This document shows, in pieces, positions 7,186 through 14,390 of a DNA stretch of 20,222 nucleotides. Origin of the DNA: a virus. Under the pieces are notes generated by a model, which saw only the letters and a program-made list of their open reading frames with translations, was not told where the DNA came from and did no database searches. The position numbers were made by a program, and so were the translations under genes. The number at the start of each line of letters is the position of its first letter. The stretch's first letter is position 1. The stretch lies in the IMG/VR virus record IMGVR_UViG_3300025778_000100, positions 1-20,222 of that record; one strand, written 5' to 3'.

Positions 7186-9409
7186 TCATCATTCCTTCTG
7201 TTTGCCCGCCTGATTGCGGTTTCGGCAACGCAGACATCAGCTGCGCCACACCTTGTGCCAGGTCCTCGATCTTGGATCCGACCTGTTTGTTCATGCTGTC
7301 TTCGGCTTTCTGGATGATGGCCATCAGCTTGACTTCGAAGTCCGCATTGATCTTGGCCATCATGATGTCGCGGTCCTTTTGCTTGTCGTTAAGCTGGAAC
7401 GCGGCCTGCTGGAGCTGGGCTTGTGCTGCCTTAAGCTCCTGTTGCATGTTGTTGATAATGGCTTGCACCTGCGGCGGGATGTCCTTCATGTCCTGGCCCA
7501 TCAGGTTGGCAGGCACAGCCTTGGCCAGACGGGTTGCCATCTCTTCAGCACCCGGCCAGTCCTGGTTCTTGGCGATGAGATCCGCGACGAGCTGGGCGGT
7601 CTGCGGCATGGCACGGACGAAGTCCATCATGCTCTCGCTGGCTTCAATGCGCTTGGAGGCGTAGGACGGGCCGATGTCCACCGTCACACCGAACTTGCCG
7701 ATCGTCGGGTTGAACACCTTCATCTTCTTGCCGTTCGGGCCGGGTTGTTCCTGGTAAGGAAGATTGGCGGAGGGGTCGATGACCACCTTCTCTTCCTTGT
7801 CGTCCTCTCTCAGGATGGTGATCTGGCGCTTGGTGTCGTAAATCTTCGGGATCAGGTCGATGAGCTGCCGGCCGCAATGCTTCAGCGAACGTGCCAGGTT
7901 GTCCATGTAGTGGAACGAGCCAAGGTCGCCAGAACGGCGAAGCTCTCTAATAGCCCGACCAGATTCATCCATCATCCTTTCGTTAGGAGAGGCATCAAAG
8001 CGAATCCCGGTCGTGGCCATCATGTCCTGAGCCGCGCCTTGTGCAGCCTGGACAACACCCGCAGGTACGCCCGCAAATTGCTGACGTTGCGGGGGTGGGG
8101 CGAGCGTCCCACCCAGCGACACACCTCTGTACGGGAGGTAAGGATAGTTCCTCACGTTGGCCGAGCGCCACTGTTCCTCGTACCCTTCGATCTGGCCCTC
8201 TTCCACAATCCACGGAGCCTTCGGAGCCAGAGCGATCAACTCGGTCTCGCTTGTCTTCCAGTAGTTGTACATCCGCTGGGGGTCTTTGGCGTTTCGAATG
8301 ACGCCGCTGTAAAATACCTTGCCCTCGATATCGATCTCTTCGCCGATGACGGGGATGATGGGTATCCACAGGCCGAGCCATTCAGACTCCTCTAGCACTT
8401 CGGTGGCGGTAATCTTGTACCATTTGATCTTGCGCTTCTCGGACTTGCGCTCGTCCACGATCTCCAGCGCACCGGACTTGATCATGTCCTTGGTCCGTTG
8501 GGCGAGATCATCCTTCCAGCCTACGTAGCCGTTGGAGAGCTTGACTAGGTCCTCCATGTCGATCTTGGTTTCAAAATACTCCGCAATCCGAATGCCGTCC
8601 TTTGAGGACCATTCCTTGTACTTGTCGCCGATCCCGCCTTGGTCGTAGGCTTCAGTGTCCGCATCGGGATACTGAGCCTTGAACTCATCCATTGGGATCA
8701 TCTCAGTCACGAACGCATACTTGCAGTCCGCGCCATCAGGCTCCTGGTGGTCGGGGTCAAGGTACACGGTGAACGGGTTGCGGATCCGCTCAATCTTGAT
8801 CACCTGGTCAAAACTGTCCGGTGCTTCCCAGTCGGTGCGTATGCGGAAATAGCCAAACCCATTGGACACAGCCGACTCGAATGCGGTGTCATAGGCAATG
8901 TCTGCCGTGCTCTCGCGTTCAATGGCGCGGATCAGGCCACGATAGACCTTCGCTGCGTCGGGGTCGGAGCGATCACCCACCGGGGACACGTTGATGGCTG
9001 GGCGGTTCTGGCGCTGGTCATTGGTGATCTGATGCACGAACGTCTGCATCTTGTTGATGGTCAGACAGGGCCGCTTGTCGGTGTTACGCTGTGCAGCCAC
9101 GTCAGCCGGCCACTGTTCGCCTCGCTTGAACTTGAGATCCTCCAGCGCAGCCTTGCGGTTGTCAGATTCGGAGTCGATGCAGCGGGTCATGCGCTTGCGG
9201 GCGCGCTCCAGCACCTCGTCGTGCGTCTCTTCTTCCTTGCGTTTCTCGGTCCCCAGAGGCTTCCAGTCGTCGCCCCATTCGTCGTCGTCGTATGCCTTCT
9301 TGTCGCCCTTGCCCATCATGGGGCCGCGCTTGTTCATTCCCGCCTGGACAGACGGCATCTTGATCTTGCCGTCGTTGGGAGCTTTGCGGGGATTGTTCAA
9401 TTCGGCCAC
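7094..9409 (-). CDS. Portal protein, P22 gp1-like
   Basis: At 771 residues it is close to P22 gp1 (725). The start is a GTG with GAGG seven bases before it. A charged N-terminal extension of about 70 residues leads into the wing with FKRGEQWP, then the family signature RPCLTINKMQTFVHQITNDQR and NRPAINVSPV near residues 112-145. Later come GYFRIRTDWE, a long crown/stem with NERMMDESGRAIRELRR, and a C-terminal coiled coil (about 640-720: MQQELKAAQAQLQQAAFQLN) corresponding to the P22 barrel. The dodecamer forms the DNA entry port in the capsid. The Gly/Ser-rich last 40 residues overlap the scaffold start. Confidence 0.9.
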   Translation of the reverse strand: MAELNNPRKAPNDGKIKMPSVQAGMNKRGPMMGKGDKKAYDDDEWGDDWKPLGTEKRKEEETHDEVLERARKRMTRCIDSESDNRKAALEDLKFKRGEQWPADVAAQRNTDKRPCLTINKMQTFVHQITNDQRQNRPAINVSPVGDRSDPDAAKVYRGLIRAIERESTADIAYDTAFESAVSNGFGYFRIRTDWEAPDSFDQVIKIERIRNPFTVYLDPDHQEPDGADCKYAFVTEMIPMDEFKAQYPDADTEAYDQGGIGDKYKEWSSKDGIRIAEYFETKIDMEDLVKLSNGYVGWKDDLAQRTKDMIKSGALEIVDERKSEKRKIKWYKITATEVLEESEWLGLWIPIIPVIGEEIDIEGKVFYSGVIRNAKDPQRMYNYWKTSETELIALAPKAPWIVEEGQIEGYEEQWRSANVRNYPYLPYRGVSLGGTLAPPPQRQQFAGVPAGVVQAAQGAAQDMMATTGIRFDASPNERMMDESGRAIRELRRSGDLGSFHYMDNLARSLKHCGRQLIDLIPKIYDTKRQITILREDDKEEKVVIDPSANLPYQEQPGPNGKKMKVFNPTIGKFGVTVDIGPSYASKRIEASESMMDFVRAMPQTAQLVADLIAKNQDWPGAEEMATRLAKAVPANLMGQDMKDIPPQVQAIINNMQQELKAAQAQLQQAAFQLNDKQKDRDIMMAKINADFEVKLMAIIQKAEDSMNKQVGSKIEDLAQGVAQLMSALPKPQSGGQTEGMMNAGSTRNDDGSNPQGGASDVSDLGLPPVQG

Positions 9410-9609
9410 GGGACTACCTCACCAGGGTCGAGGCCCAAGCGCATCGCCTCTTCAATCAATTCTAACGCTTCCGCCCGCTTTTGGCGATAGGTCCTGCCCT
9501 CGGGGAATGGGATCACCATGAAGTACTCTTGCCCTGCGTGGTCAAACATCGACAGCCTGACCGCATGACAGCCAAGCACCACGGACCAGAAGCGAAACTC
9601 CTTATGCAC
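9397..9609 (-). CDS. Small hypothetical protein between terL and portal (70 aa)
   Basis: The GTG at 9609 follows AGGGGTGG and overlaps the terL stop by eight bases; the end overlaps the portal start by 13 bases. It has a beta-rich N-terminal half (FRFWSVVLGCHAVRLSMFDHAG, EYFMVIPFPEG) and a helix RTYRQKRAEALELIEEAMRLGLDPGEV. Such short proteins, sometimes with a basic helix, lie between terminase and portal in many podoviruses, but I know no function for this one. Confidence 0.72.
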   Translation of the reverse strand: MHKEFRFWSVVLGCHAVRLSMFDHAGQEYFMVIPFPEGRTYRQKRAEALELIEEAMRLGLDPGEVVPWPN

Positions 9610-10942
9610 CCAACCACCCCTGAGAGCCGGTCAAGGTTGTAACCCGCAGAGCTGGCGGGGTCTTTGGCCTAGCGATCTTGTGAGCCACGCCCAGCGTCCT
9701 CAACGCATCAGCGCCGTGAGAAGACCAATCATGGACAGGGCTAGATTTATACTCGCCAAGTCGAGAATTATAATCCCGGCGATAATGGCTAAGCGCGTCC
9801 AGTCCAGCCTTGCACCGCGTCTCGTCGAACCAGAGTTTGGGGAAGAGCATTCGGGTTGCGTGGATCCCGTCCTCAAGCCCCAGCGACGGCGCGGTCTCAA
9901 ATTTGATGCCGAGGTCTCTAGCCGCTTCGATCCGAGAACGGCCAGTGCCAAGCTCTCGCACAGCAATGTCCGCCGGCGCCGTGTGTCGTCCATACAGATA
10001 TCCTTTCTTGTCCAGGACTGCTGCATAGTGCGGGAAGCCCTCGCCCGTGCACTCGTAGTAATCCACCACCCGGATTTCGCGGCCCACGTCCTGCGTGAAC
10101 CAAATGCACATGGCATCGCGCATGCCGAGGTCCCACCAGGTATCCACTCGCACAGTAGGCTCAACAGGGACGCGTGTGATCCGGCCTTCATTGCGAGCCG
10201 CCTGGAGCTGGTCGGTGTAGATCGCACCACCAACAATAGGCTCATCCCACCTACCATCCAGCAGGGCGCGGCGGGTCTGGTCGGGGAGCATCATCAGGCG
10301 TTCGCGATAGCCTGAGTTTGTCAGGTGGGGATTGTCATGCAGGCGTGATGGGATGAACCGTCGGCTCCATGTTCTGTCCCCGTATGTCGTGCGGGTGAAT
10401 GTCGCATCACCCTCCGGGCCGATGCCGAACCTATCGGCGATCCACTTCGCTCCTGGTCCATCGGGGTTGCACGTCGCCCTCACGTAGACCGGCACGTCAA
10501 GCCGATCAGGAGCACGCAAGCGGCTGATCATGTACTCGTAGGCGTGAGGCGAGGACCATTGCGCCAGCTCTTCCCAGCCGATCCATTGGAACTGCCGGGA
10601 CTGGTAACGCTGCACGTCGCTGTCTCGGTCAAGGTAGCCAAACTCAATGCGGGCGCCGGACGGAAACCGCCATTCGCTGCCCTGCGAGTTGAACTGCGCA
10701 GTCGGGCAGATCACCGGATAGATCGCCCTGGTGCGGTCCACGACTTCCTTTAGCTCTGGGTAGGTCCGGCGAAGGATCAGGGCGCGATACTCAGGCTTGG
10801 TGTAGGCATCCCAGCCAAGCGCATCCATGATGAGCGCATCGGTCTTGCCGCCCCCAGCTGCGCCGCCATACAGGACCTCATCCTCTGGCGCTGCGAGGAA
10901 CTCATGCTGCCGTGGTGTCGGTGTCCAGACGGTCGGGATCAT
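9602..10942 (-). CDS. terL: Terminase large subunit (TerL)
   Basis: The ATPase half contains Walker A GGAAGGGKTD (residues 26-35), a Walker B strand with FQWIGWEE (118-125) ending in the catalytic Glu, and a coupling motif ATCNPDGPG near 156-164. The nuclease half (RNase H fold) has an acidic site at WWDLG (D271), PADI (about 323-326) and HDWSSHGADALR (D405 and D412). The family packages DNA into the procapsid through the portal and cuts the concatemer. 446 residues is usual for this family. The ATG overlaps the upstream HTH gene by ATGA, without a strong site of its own, so it is probably coupled. It clusters by feel with P22/Sf6-type enzymes; headful packaging is plausible. Confidence 0.93.
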   Translation of the reverse strand: MIPTVWTPTPRQHEFLAAPEDEVLYGGAAGGGKTDALIMDALGWDAYTKPEYRALILRRTYPELKEVVDRTRAIYPVICPTAQFNSQGSEWRFPSGARIEFGYLDRDSDVQRYQSRQFQWIGWEELAQWSSPHAYEYMISRLRAPDRLDVPVYVRATCNPDGPGAKWIADRFGIGPEGDATFTRTTYGDRTWSRRFIPSRLHDNPHLTNSGYRERLMMLPDQTRRALLDGRWDEPIVGGAIYTDQLQAARNEGRITRVPVEPTVRVDTWWDLGMRDAMCIWFTQDVGREIRVVDYYECTGEGFPHYAAVLDKKGYLYGRHTAPADIAVRELGTGRSRIEAARDLGIKFETAPSLGLEDGIHATRMLFPKLWFDETRCKAGLDALSHYRRDYNSRLGEYKSSPVHDWSSHGADALRTLGVAHKIARPKTPPALRVTTLTGSQGWLGA

Positions 10943-11175
10943 GGCCGGCGCGGGATTCCATCAGGTGGCAGCATACCCATTAGCATCATTTCAACGGCAA
11001 CGGAAACCGGGCCGCTGATGCGGGTGGTGCCTCGCTCATAGTCGCGGATACTCTCGCCAGGATCTCGCCCACCCAGACGCAAGGCGCGACCCATCTCCGC
11101 CATGGAGACAGGCCGGCCAAGGTTCCAAAGGTCGCCTAAACGGCCCCTGGCGGAGTTAAGTTCGTCACCGTTCAT
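10939..11175 (-). CDS. Helix-turn-helix protein overlapping terL (78 aa)
   Basis: The pattern MNGDELNSARGRLGDLWNLG, then MAEMGRALRLGG near residues 25-36, SIRDYERGTTRISGPVSVAVE near 42-62, matches XRE-type HTH domains. The WERG/YERG motif ends the recognition region, and GPVSVAVEMML is the last helix. I have seen similar short proteins beside terminases in alphaproteobacterial phages. It could regulate the operon at the 11.55 kb operator, or act as a DNA-recognising terminase subunit. Neither is shown. The start overlaps the previous gene by 11 bases, and the stop overlaps the terL ATG (ATGA). Confidence 0.72.
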   Translation of the reverse strand: MNGDELNSARGRLGDLWNLGRPVSMAEMGRALRLGGRDPGESIRDYERGTTRISGPVSVAVEMMLMGMLPPDGIPRRP

Positions 11176-11347
11176 TAGCTTTGGCCCGAAACATTTCTAA
11201 AATAAAATCAGCGTCGGTCCGCTGTTTTTCTAAAGACCGCACAAGCTCTGTGCCCAAAAATTTTACCGCTTCAATCAATTCTTCTCGCGTCATTTCGTCA
11301 AGCCGCTGGTTTTGATAGAAATAAATCATTGGAATTGTAGGCATCAT
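11165..11347 (-). CDS. Small hypothetical protein, second gene of the late operon (60 aa)
   Basis: I took the ATG at 11347 because it overlaps the TGA of the 52-residue gene (ATGA) with GGA just upstream. A TTG at 11368 would lie entirely inside the upstream gene. Sequence MMPTIPMIYFYQNQRLDEM leads into a helical region EELIEAVKFLGTELVRSLE and a basic tail (MFRAKANER). A coiled coil is likely for residues 21-48. No known function. The gene is more AT-rich than its neighbours. Confidence 0.62.
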   Translation of the reverse strand: MMPTIPMIYFYQNQRLDEMTREELIEAVKFLGTELVRSLEKQRTDADFILEMFRAKANER

Positions 11348-11502
11348 TGTCCATTTTCCATTTGACAAGACAACGCCGCTTTGGCGTCTTCAAGATTGCA
11401 GCGAATCCACCGGGCGTTAATAGCGTGCCAATATTGGGCAAATTCACGACCGCGCTTGTCGGTTTTGATTTGAATCAGGCTGATATTAAGAATGTTAATC
11501 AT
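11344..11502 (-). CDS. Small hypothetical protein, first gene after the 11.55 kb promoter (52 aa)
   Basis: This frame runs from the ATG at 11502 to the TGA at 11344. AGGA lies eight bases before the ATG. The protein begins MINILNISLIQIKTDKRGRE, then FAQYWHAINARWIRCN, and ends with CQMENGQ. The stop overlaps the ATG of the next gene. It is the first coding frame about 40 bases downstream of the predicted start of transcription. I do not recognise it. Confidence 0.6.
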   Translation of the reverse strand: MINILNISLIQIKTDKRGREFAQYWHAINARWIRCNLEDAKAALSCQMENGQ

Positions 11503-11521
11503 TTGCTCTGTCCTATCTGGT

Positions 11522-11534
11522 GGGGCGCTGCCCC
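11522..11534 (-). other. Leader hairpin at the 5' end of the late mRNA
   Basis: GGGGC-GCT-GCCCC is a perfect five-pair stem with a three-base loop. If transcription starts near 11540 (seven bases after the -10 box) this stem would stand at the very 5' end of the mRNA and could protect it from decay. No T-run follows, so it is not a terminator. Confidence 0.4.
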
Positions 11535-11546
11535 GTTGATGTGACC

Positions 11547-11575
11547 TTTATACGGGTCGTATCCGTATCAGTCAA
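11547..11575 (-). promoter_or_regulatory. Sigma70-type promoter for the terL-portal-coat operon
   Basis: On the minus strand TTGACT (11570-11575) and TATAAA (11547-11552) are separated by exactly 17 bases, close to the consensus TTGACA-N17-TATAAT. It faces the 52-residue gene, and the tightly packed late operon follows with almost no gaps. It is the best promoter I can see in the window. The spacer is filled by an inverted repeat (separate entry). Confidence 0.65.
11550..11568. promoter_or_regulatory. Operator-like inverted repeat ATACGG-N7-CCGTAT inside the promoter spacer
   Basis: The six-base arms ATACGG (11550-11555) and CCGTAT (11563-11568) are perfect inverted copies 19 bp long overall, filling the space between the -35 and -10 boxes and touching the -10. 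A further half-site ATACGG lies at 11603-11608, upstream of the promoter, and a weaker CCGCAC at 11583-11588. A bound protein would block RNA polymerase. Candidates are the HTH proteins at 10939-11175 or 16755-16925, or a host or phage factor outside the window. Confidence 0.6.
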
Positions 11576-11616
11576 CACCTATCCGCACTGGTGGCGGGCA
11601 AAATACGGATTTAACC

Positions 11617-11742
11617 CTACTTACCCTTGCGGGCTTGGCTCAGTGCAATAGCAATGGCCTGCTTTAACGGCTTGCCAGCTTTGCGCTCGCTCTTGATGTT
11701 CGAGCTGATAGCCTTGCGGGACTTGCCCTTTTTGAGCGGCAT
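11617..11742 (-). CDS. Small basic conserved phage protein, 41 aa
   Basis: The frame reads [20 protein letters not shown] in its first half, continues [20 protein letters not shown] and ends with Lys. This pattern (MPLxKGKSxKAIxxNIxxExxxGKPxKQAxAIALxxA) recurs in many tailed phages and I recognise the family, though not its function. It is a basic helical protein that could bind DNA or RNA. The ATG at 11742 shares one base with the TAA of the upstream gene (TAATG). The stop lies just upstream of the half-site and promoter at 11.55-11.60 kb. Confidence 0.8.
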   Translation of the reverse strand: MPLKKGKSRKAISSNIKSERKAGKPLKQAIAIALSQARKGK

Positions 11743-11903
11743 TAGATCAGGTTCTGCACTGTAGCTTCTGGCTGCCACATCTCCGCCAGGAGCATCATTG
11801 CCTCGTCCTGGTTCTCGCCTCGCGCCATGCGAACTGCCAGCGCGGCATTGAGAACCGACAGGTCAGGCTCATACAGCCCTTCGGTGTTGAATTCGTCAAA
11901 CAT
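11742..11903 (-). CDS. Small acidic hypothetical protein (53 aa; alternative start at 11939)
   Basis: Two starts compete. GTG at 11939 gives 65 residues beginning [13 protein letters not shown] and overlaps the upstream gene by 44 bases. ATG at 11903 gives 53 residues beginning [15 protein letters not shown], overlaps by eight bases and has AAAGGA 11 bases upstream; I prefer it. The rest is an acidic helical protein ([29 protein letters not shown]). No family recognised. Confidence 0.6.
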   Translation of the reverse strand: MFDEFNTEGLYEPDLSVLNAALAVRMARGENQDEAMMLLAEMWQPEATVQNLI

Positions 11904-12207
11904 CTCGGGGCGAATCCTTTCGAGGAAGTTCCACCACACCCATCGGCATCAGCGTCGGATCCTGTCCCACTGCGACAGACTGCTGGGACTTACCATAACC
12001 TCTGTCTAGCAGCTCTTTAATAGCAGCGACCCTGGTGCCTTCGTTCTCTGCTTCGGTAGCCAACCGGGCGAGTTCCCGGAAGGCTTCCTCTGCGTGCTTG
12101 GCGGCTAAAGCCTTAATGTCAACGGTTGCCTTGTTAAGCGAACCCTTAGGCCGTCCCATGCCTGCGCGTGTCAGGTTTGCCGGGTTGCCTTTGCCACTAA
12201 CGCCCAT
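11896..12207 (-). CDS. Small phage protein with GRPKGSLNK motif; terminase-small-subunit candidate (103 aa)
   Basis: An N-terminal AT-hook-like basic motif GMGRPKGSLNKAT (residues 16-28) precedes a helix VDIKALAAKHAEEAFRELAR and then EGTRVAAIKELLDRGYGKSQQ near 56-76. The GRPKGS-x-NK plus 'AAIxELLDRGYGK' pattern is common in small phage proteins lying upstream of terminases, often suggested as DNA-recognition or small terminase subunits. Here it lies about 1 kb before terL. Binding of the packaging site is a hypothesis. The ATG is at 12207, after a weak site; it starts 22 bases after the previous stop. Confidence 0.7.
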   Translation of the reverse strand: MGVSGKGNPANLTRAGMGRPKGSLNKATVDIKALAAKHAEEAFRELARLATEAENEGTRVAAIKELLDRGYGKSQQSVAVGQDPTLMPMGVVELPRKDSPRDV

Positions 12208-12229
12208 CTAAACACCGTCTAAATTAGAA

Positions 12230-12508
12230 TTACTTCGACTTCATCTTCATGCCGCCGTGCGGCTTGGTGGGGTGCTTCGGACCCATGGAACCGGAGACGC
12301 CCAAAGCGCCAGGAACGTGGCGGCTGTCCAGCATGCGGGGATGGTGCGGGCTAGTGGTTTGGATCTGGTGCATGGACTTGGTCGGACGCGAACCGCTGCC
12401 CACGTGGTTCTTGTGAGGCGAGGACATTTGGGTCTTGATGGAAAGACCCTTGCCGTGCTTGGCGCTATGGCGGTTCGTCGAGCCGGGCGCGTCGTGAAGA
12501 ATGGACAT
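12230..12508 (-). CDS. His/Ser/Lys-rich basic protein (92 aa)
   Basis: The start at 12508 has AGGAG eight bases upstream. The competing frame from ATG 12513 has only three bases between the site and start and gives an Arg/Pro/Thr-rich shadow. The protein is low-complexity and very basic, with about eleven His plus many Lys, Ser, Pro and Met, ending in KPHGGMKMKSK. It looks disordered. Such proteins may bind nucleic acid or metal, or be virion-internal. No family known to me. Confidence 0.6.
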   Translation of the reverse strand: MSILHDAPGSTNRHSAKHGKGLSIKTQMSSPHKNHVGSGSRPTKSMHQIQTTSPHHPRMLDSRHVPGALGVSGSMGPKHPTKPHGGMKMKSK

Positions 12509-12547
12509 GTCATAAACTCCTGCCCGGCGGGCGCTAATCTTTGGTTG

Positions 12548-12576
12548 ATAATAAACCGTTAAAGACGTTTCCGCAA
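12548..12576 (-). promoter_or_regulatory. Putative promoter upstream of the His-rich gene
   Basis: On the minus strand TTGCGG (12571-12576) and TATTAT (12548-12553) are 17 bases apart. The -10 matches five of six consensus bases, the -35 only three. It lies in the 68-base gap after the 603-residue gene, which is AT-rich compared with the rest. It could give extra expression of the four small genes down to 11.6 kb. Confidence 0.35.
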
Positions 12577-14388
12577 TTAGCTCATAGCTTCCTGAGCGAT
12601 CAGCGAAGCGCCCACCGTTCCAGCGAAACCAGACGGCGTAGTGATGGCCACTGTCAGGATGTCCGGCTGGTTGCCCTGTACGTTGTTGTACAGCGGGAAG
12701 AACTGGGAAAGGTCGTAAGTTTGGAGGCCACCAGACGGCAGCGGCGCGTTATACACCACCTCTCCCCCGGTCAGTGCCGTGGCGCTAACATCCCGCTCAC
12801 CGAAGCTGTTCAAGCTGCCGAGGCTGTACATGGTCGCGAAGCTGGCACCCGTCAGCGTCACCGGCGAGGAGTAGGTCGAGCTGATGAGTTCCAGCGTACA
12901 GTTAGCCGACGAATAGATTTGCAAGGTCTGCGGGAGAATCTGGCCACGGTCGATCATGCCGAGGATGTAATTTCCTGAGCTGGCCGGCAGAACGGGAAGC
13001 GGGCCGCCCTGCACGTTGTCCACCACGGTCAGCGTGTTCTGCGTGTTGGCGATGATGCGGCCAACAGTGCCGAAACCCGTTTGATAGGTGATGGTGCCAG
13101 TGACCGTGCCGCTGGCCGTCGTGTTGAACGTGAACGTGTTTGCGGTGACGCCAGTGATCTGCACCTGGCCGTTAATGGTGCCGGTTGCAGTTGCCCCTGC
13201 GATGATGACCCATCGGCCCACCGTGAGATAGTTGGGGCTGGCCGCCGTGGTGGCAGTGGCAACGCCGCTCGTGATCGTGATGCCGGTGATGGATGCCGTA
13301 GCGCCTCGACAGTAGATGTATTTTCCAACCCAAACGTTTGGGGTCAACGGGGTGCTGTTAAGCACAATGGTCGAAGCGGTCGCGGTCGAGCTGGCCGCCG
13401 TGATTGCCGCGCCGTTGGCCGGCAGCGTACCGTTAGCGCCGGAGTAGTTGCTATCAACCCCATATTCCATCGTGCCCATGGGACGATAGCGCAGCGACAG
13501 CAGCGGGTAACGAGTTGCAGCGGATCCAGGCGAGCGGGTCGGCGTACCGGCGGCCATGCCGTAGCCGTAGGTAAACCCGCGCTGTTGGTCCCGTTGGCCT
13601 TCCACGACCACCGACACACCCCAGTGGTTCATGGTTTGCGCAGCGGCAACGGTGCCGGTGTTGCGAAGTTCATAGCGCACCGGAAGGTTGCCAGTCCGGG
13701 CCCACGGGATGTTTTGACCGCCGTTGCCCTGGCCGATCTGGTGGAGAGTGTAGGGTTCGCCATTGAGGATCACACCCCAGCGCATGAGGCCGGCGCCGTA
13801 CCAGGCAAACTCCATCCACATCATCTGGATTTGCTGCCAGTTTAGGGACTGAGCCACACCGTAGGGGTCTTGCCATTGGTTGAGCGGTATCACCGTGTCG
13901 TAAGGAACGCCCCGGATGTCCGAGCGGTACATCACGCACATGCCAGTTGGGTTAGTGACGGTGGGCGTTTGGATCTGAAACGCCATGCCGTTGCCATCGT
14001 CTAGGAACCCGACCCGCTCAATGTGGTTTGTCGCAGGACCACCGAACACAAAGCCGGTGGCCATATACATGGTCTTACCGGGCTGGTAGCGGTGATAGGG
14101 GCGGGTTTGACGAATCGCCAGGTCACCGGCAGCAGTCGTCACGGAGAGCTGAACACCACCGATGCTAGAGGTCGGCGTGATGGTGGCATTGCCGGCCGTG
14201 TAGTTCTCCCAGCGCATTGGCTGGCCGGAATATTCGAAGTCAGCTTCGTACACGTTCTGGTGCGACGTGATCTTGAGTCGCCCGGTGTTGTCTCGGATGC
14301 GCTGCGGGAACTGGGTGACGAGGCTGTTCTTCTCGCCGACCGTGGTCATGACGTTGGTCAGGTTGTTGAATTGGTCAATCGTCGCCAT
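12577..14388 (-). CDS. Virion-type structural protein with an inserted beta-sandwich repeat (603 aa)
   Basis: I do not know a named homologue. Residues about 45-300 look like a beta-sandwich (lectin/glucanase-like) body: NHIERVGFLDDGNGMAFQIQ, WQQIQMMWMEFAWYGAGLM and RWGVILNGEPYTLHQIG alternate hydrophobic and aromatic residues. Residues about 361-435 are a Thr/Ala/Gly-rich domain (GITITSGVATATT, INGQVQITGVTANTFTF) resembling the small FCCH/Ig-like modules common in phage fibres. The last 150 residues return to an aromatic beta-rich region (LTLELISSTYSS-like). There is no signal peptide. AAGGG seven bases before the ATG supports the start. It lies apart from the other structural genes, next to replication genes. 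A capsid- or tail-associated protein is likely. Confidence 0.7.
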   Translation of the reverse strand: MATIDQFNNLTNVMTTVGEKNSLVTQFPQRIRDNTGRLKITSHQNVYEADFEYSGQPMRWENYTAGNATITPTSSIGGVQLSVTTAAGDLAIRQTRPYHRYQPGKTMYMATGFVFGGPATNHIERVGFLDDGNGMAFQIQTPTVTNPTGMCVMYRSDIRGVPYDTVIPLNQWQDPYGVAQSLNWQQIQMMWMEFAWYGAGLMRWGVILNGEPYTLHQIGQGNGGQNIPWARTGNLPVRYELRNTGTVAAAQTMNHWGVSVVVEGQRDQQRGFTYGYGMAAGTPTRSPGSAATRYPLLSLRYRPMGTMEYGVDSNYSGANGTLPANGAAITAASSTATASTIVLNSTPLTPNVWVGKYIYCRGATASITGITITSGVATATTAASPNYLTVGRWVIIAGATATGTINGQVQITGVTANTFTFNTTASGTVTGTITYQTGFGTVGRIIANTQNTLTVVDNVQGGPLPVLPASSGNYILGMIDRGQILPQTLQIYSSANCTLELISSTYSSPVTLTGASFATMYSLGSLNSFGERDVSATALTGGEVVYNAPLPSGGLQTYDLSQFFPLYNNVQGNQPDILTVAITTPSGFAGTVGASLIAQEAMS

Positions 14389-14390
14389 CG

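Noticed and set aside
7214-8395. A 393-codon plus-strand frame opposite the portal gene
   Set aside because: It is a shadow of the portal codons with abundant Leu/His/Val; no motif and no ribosome site.
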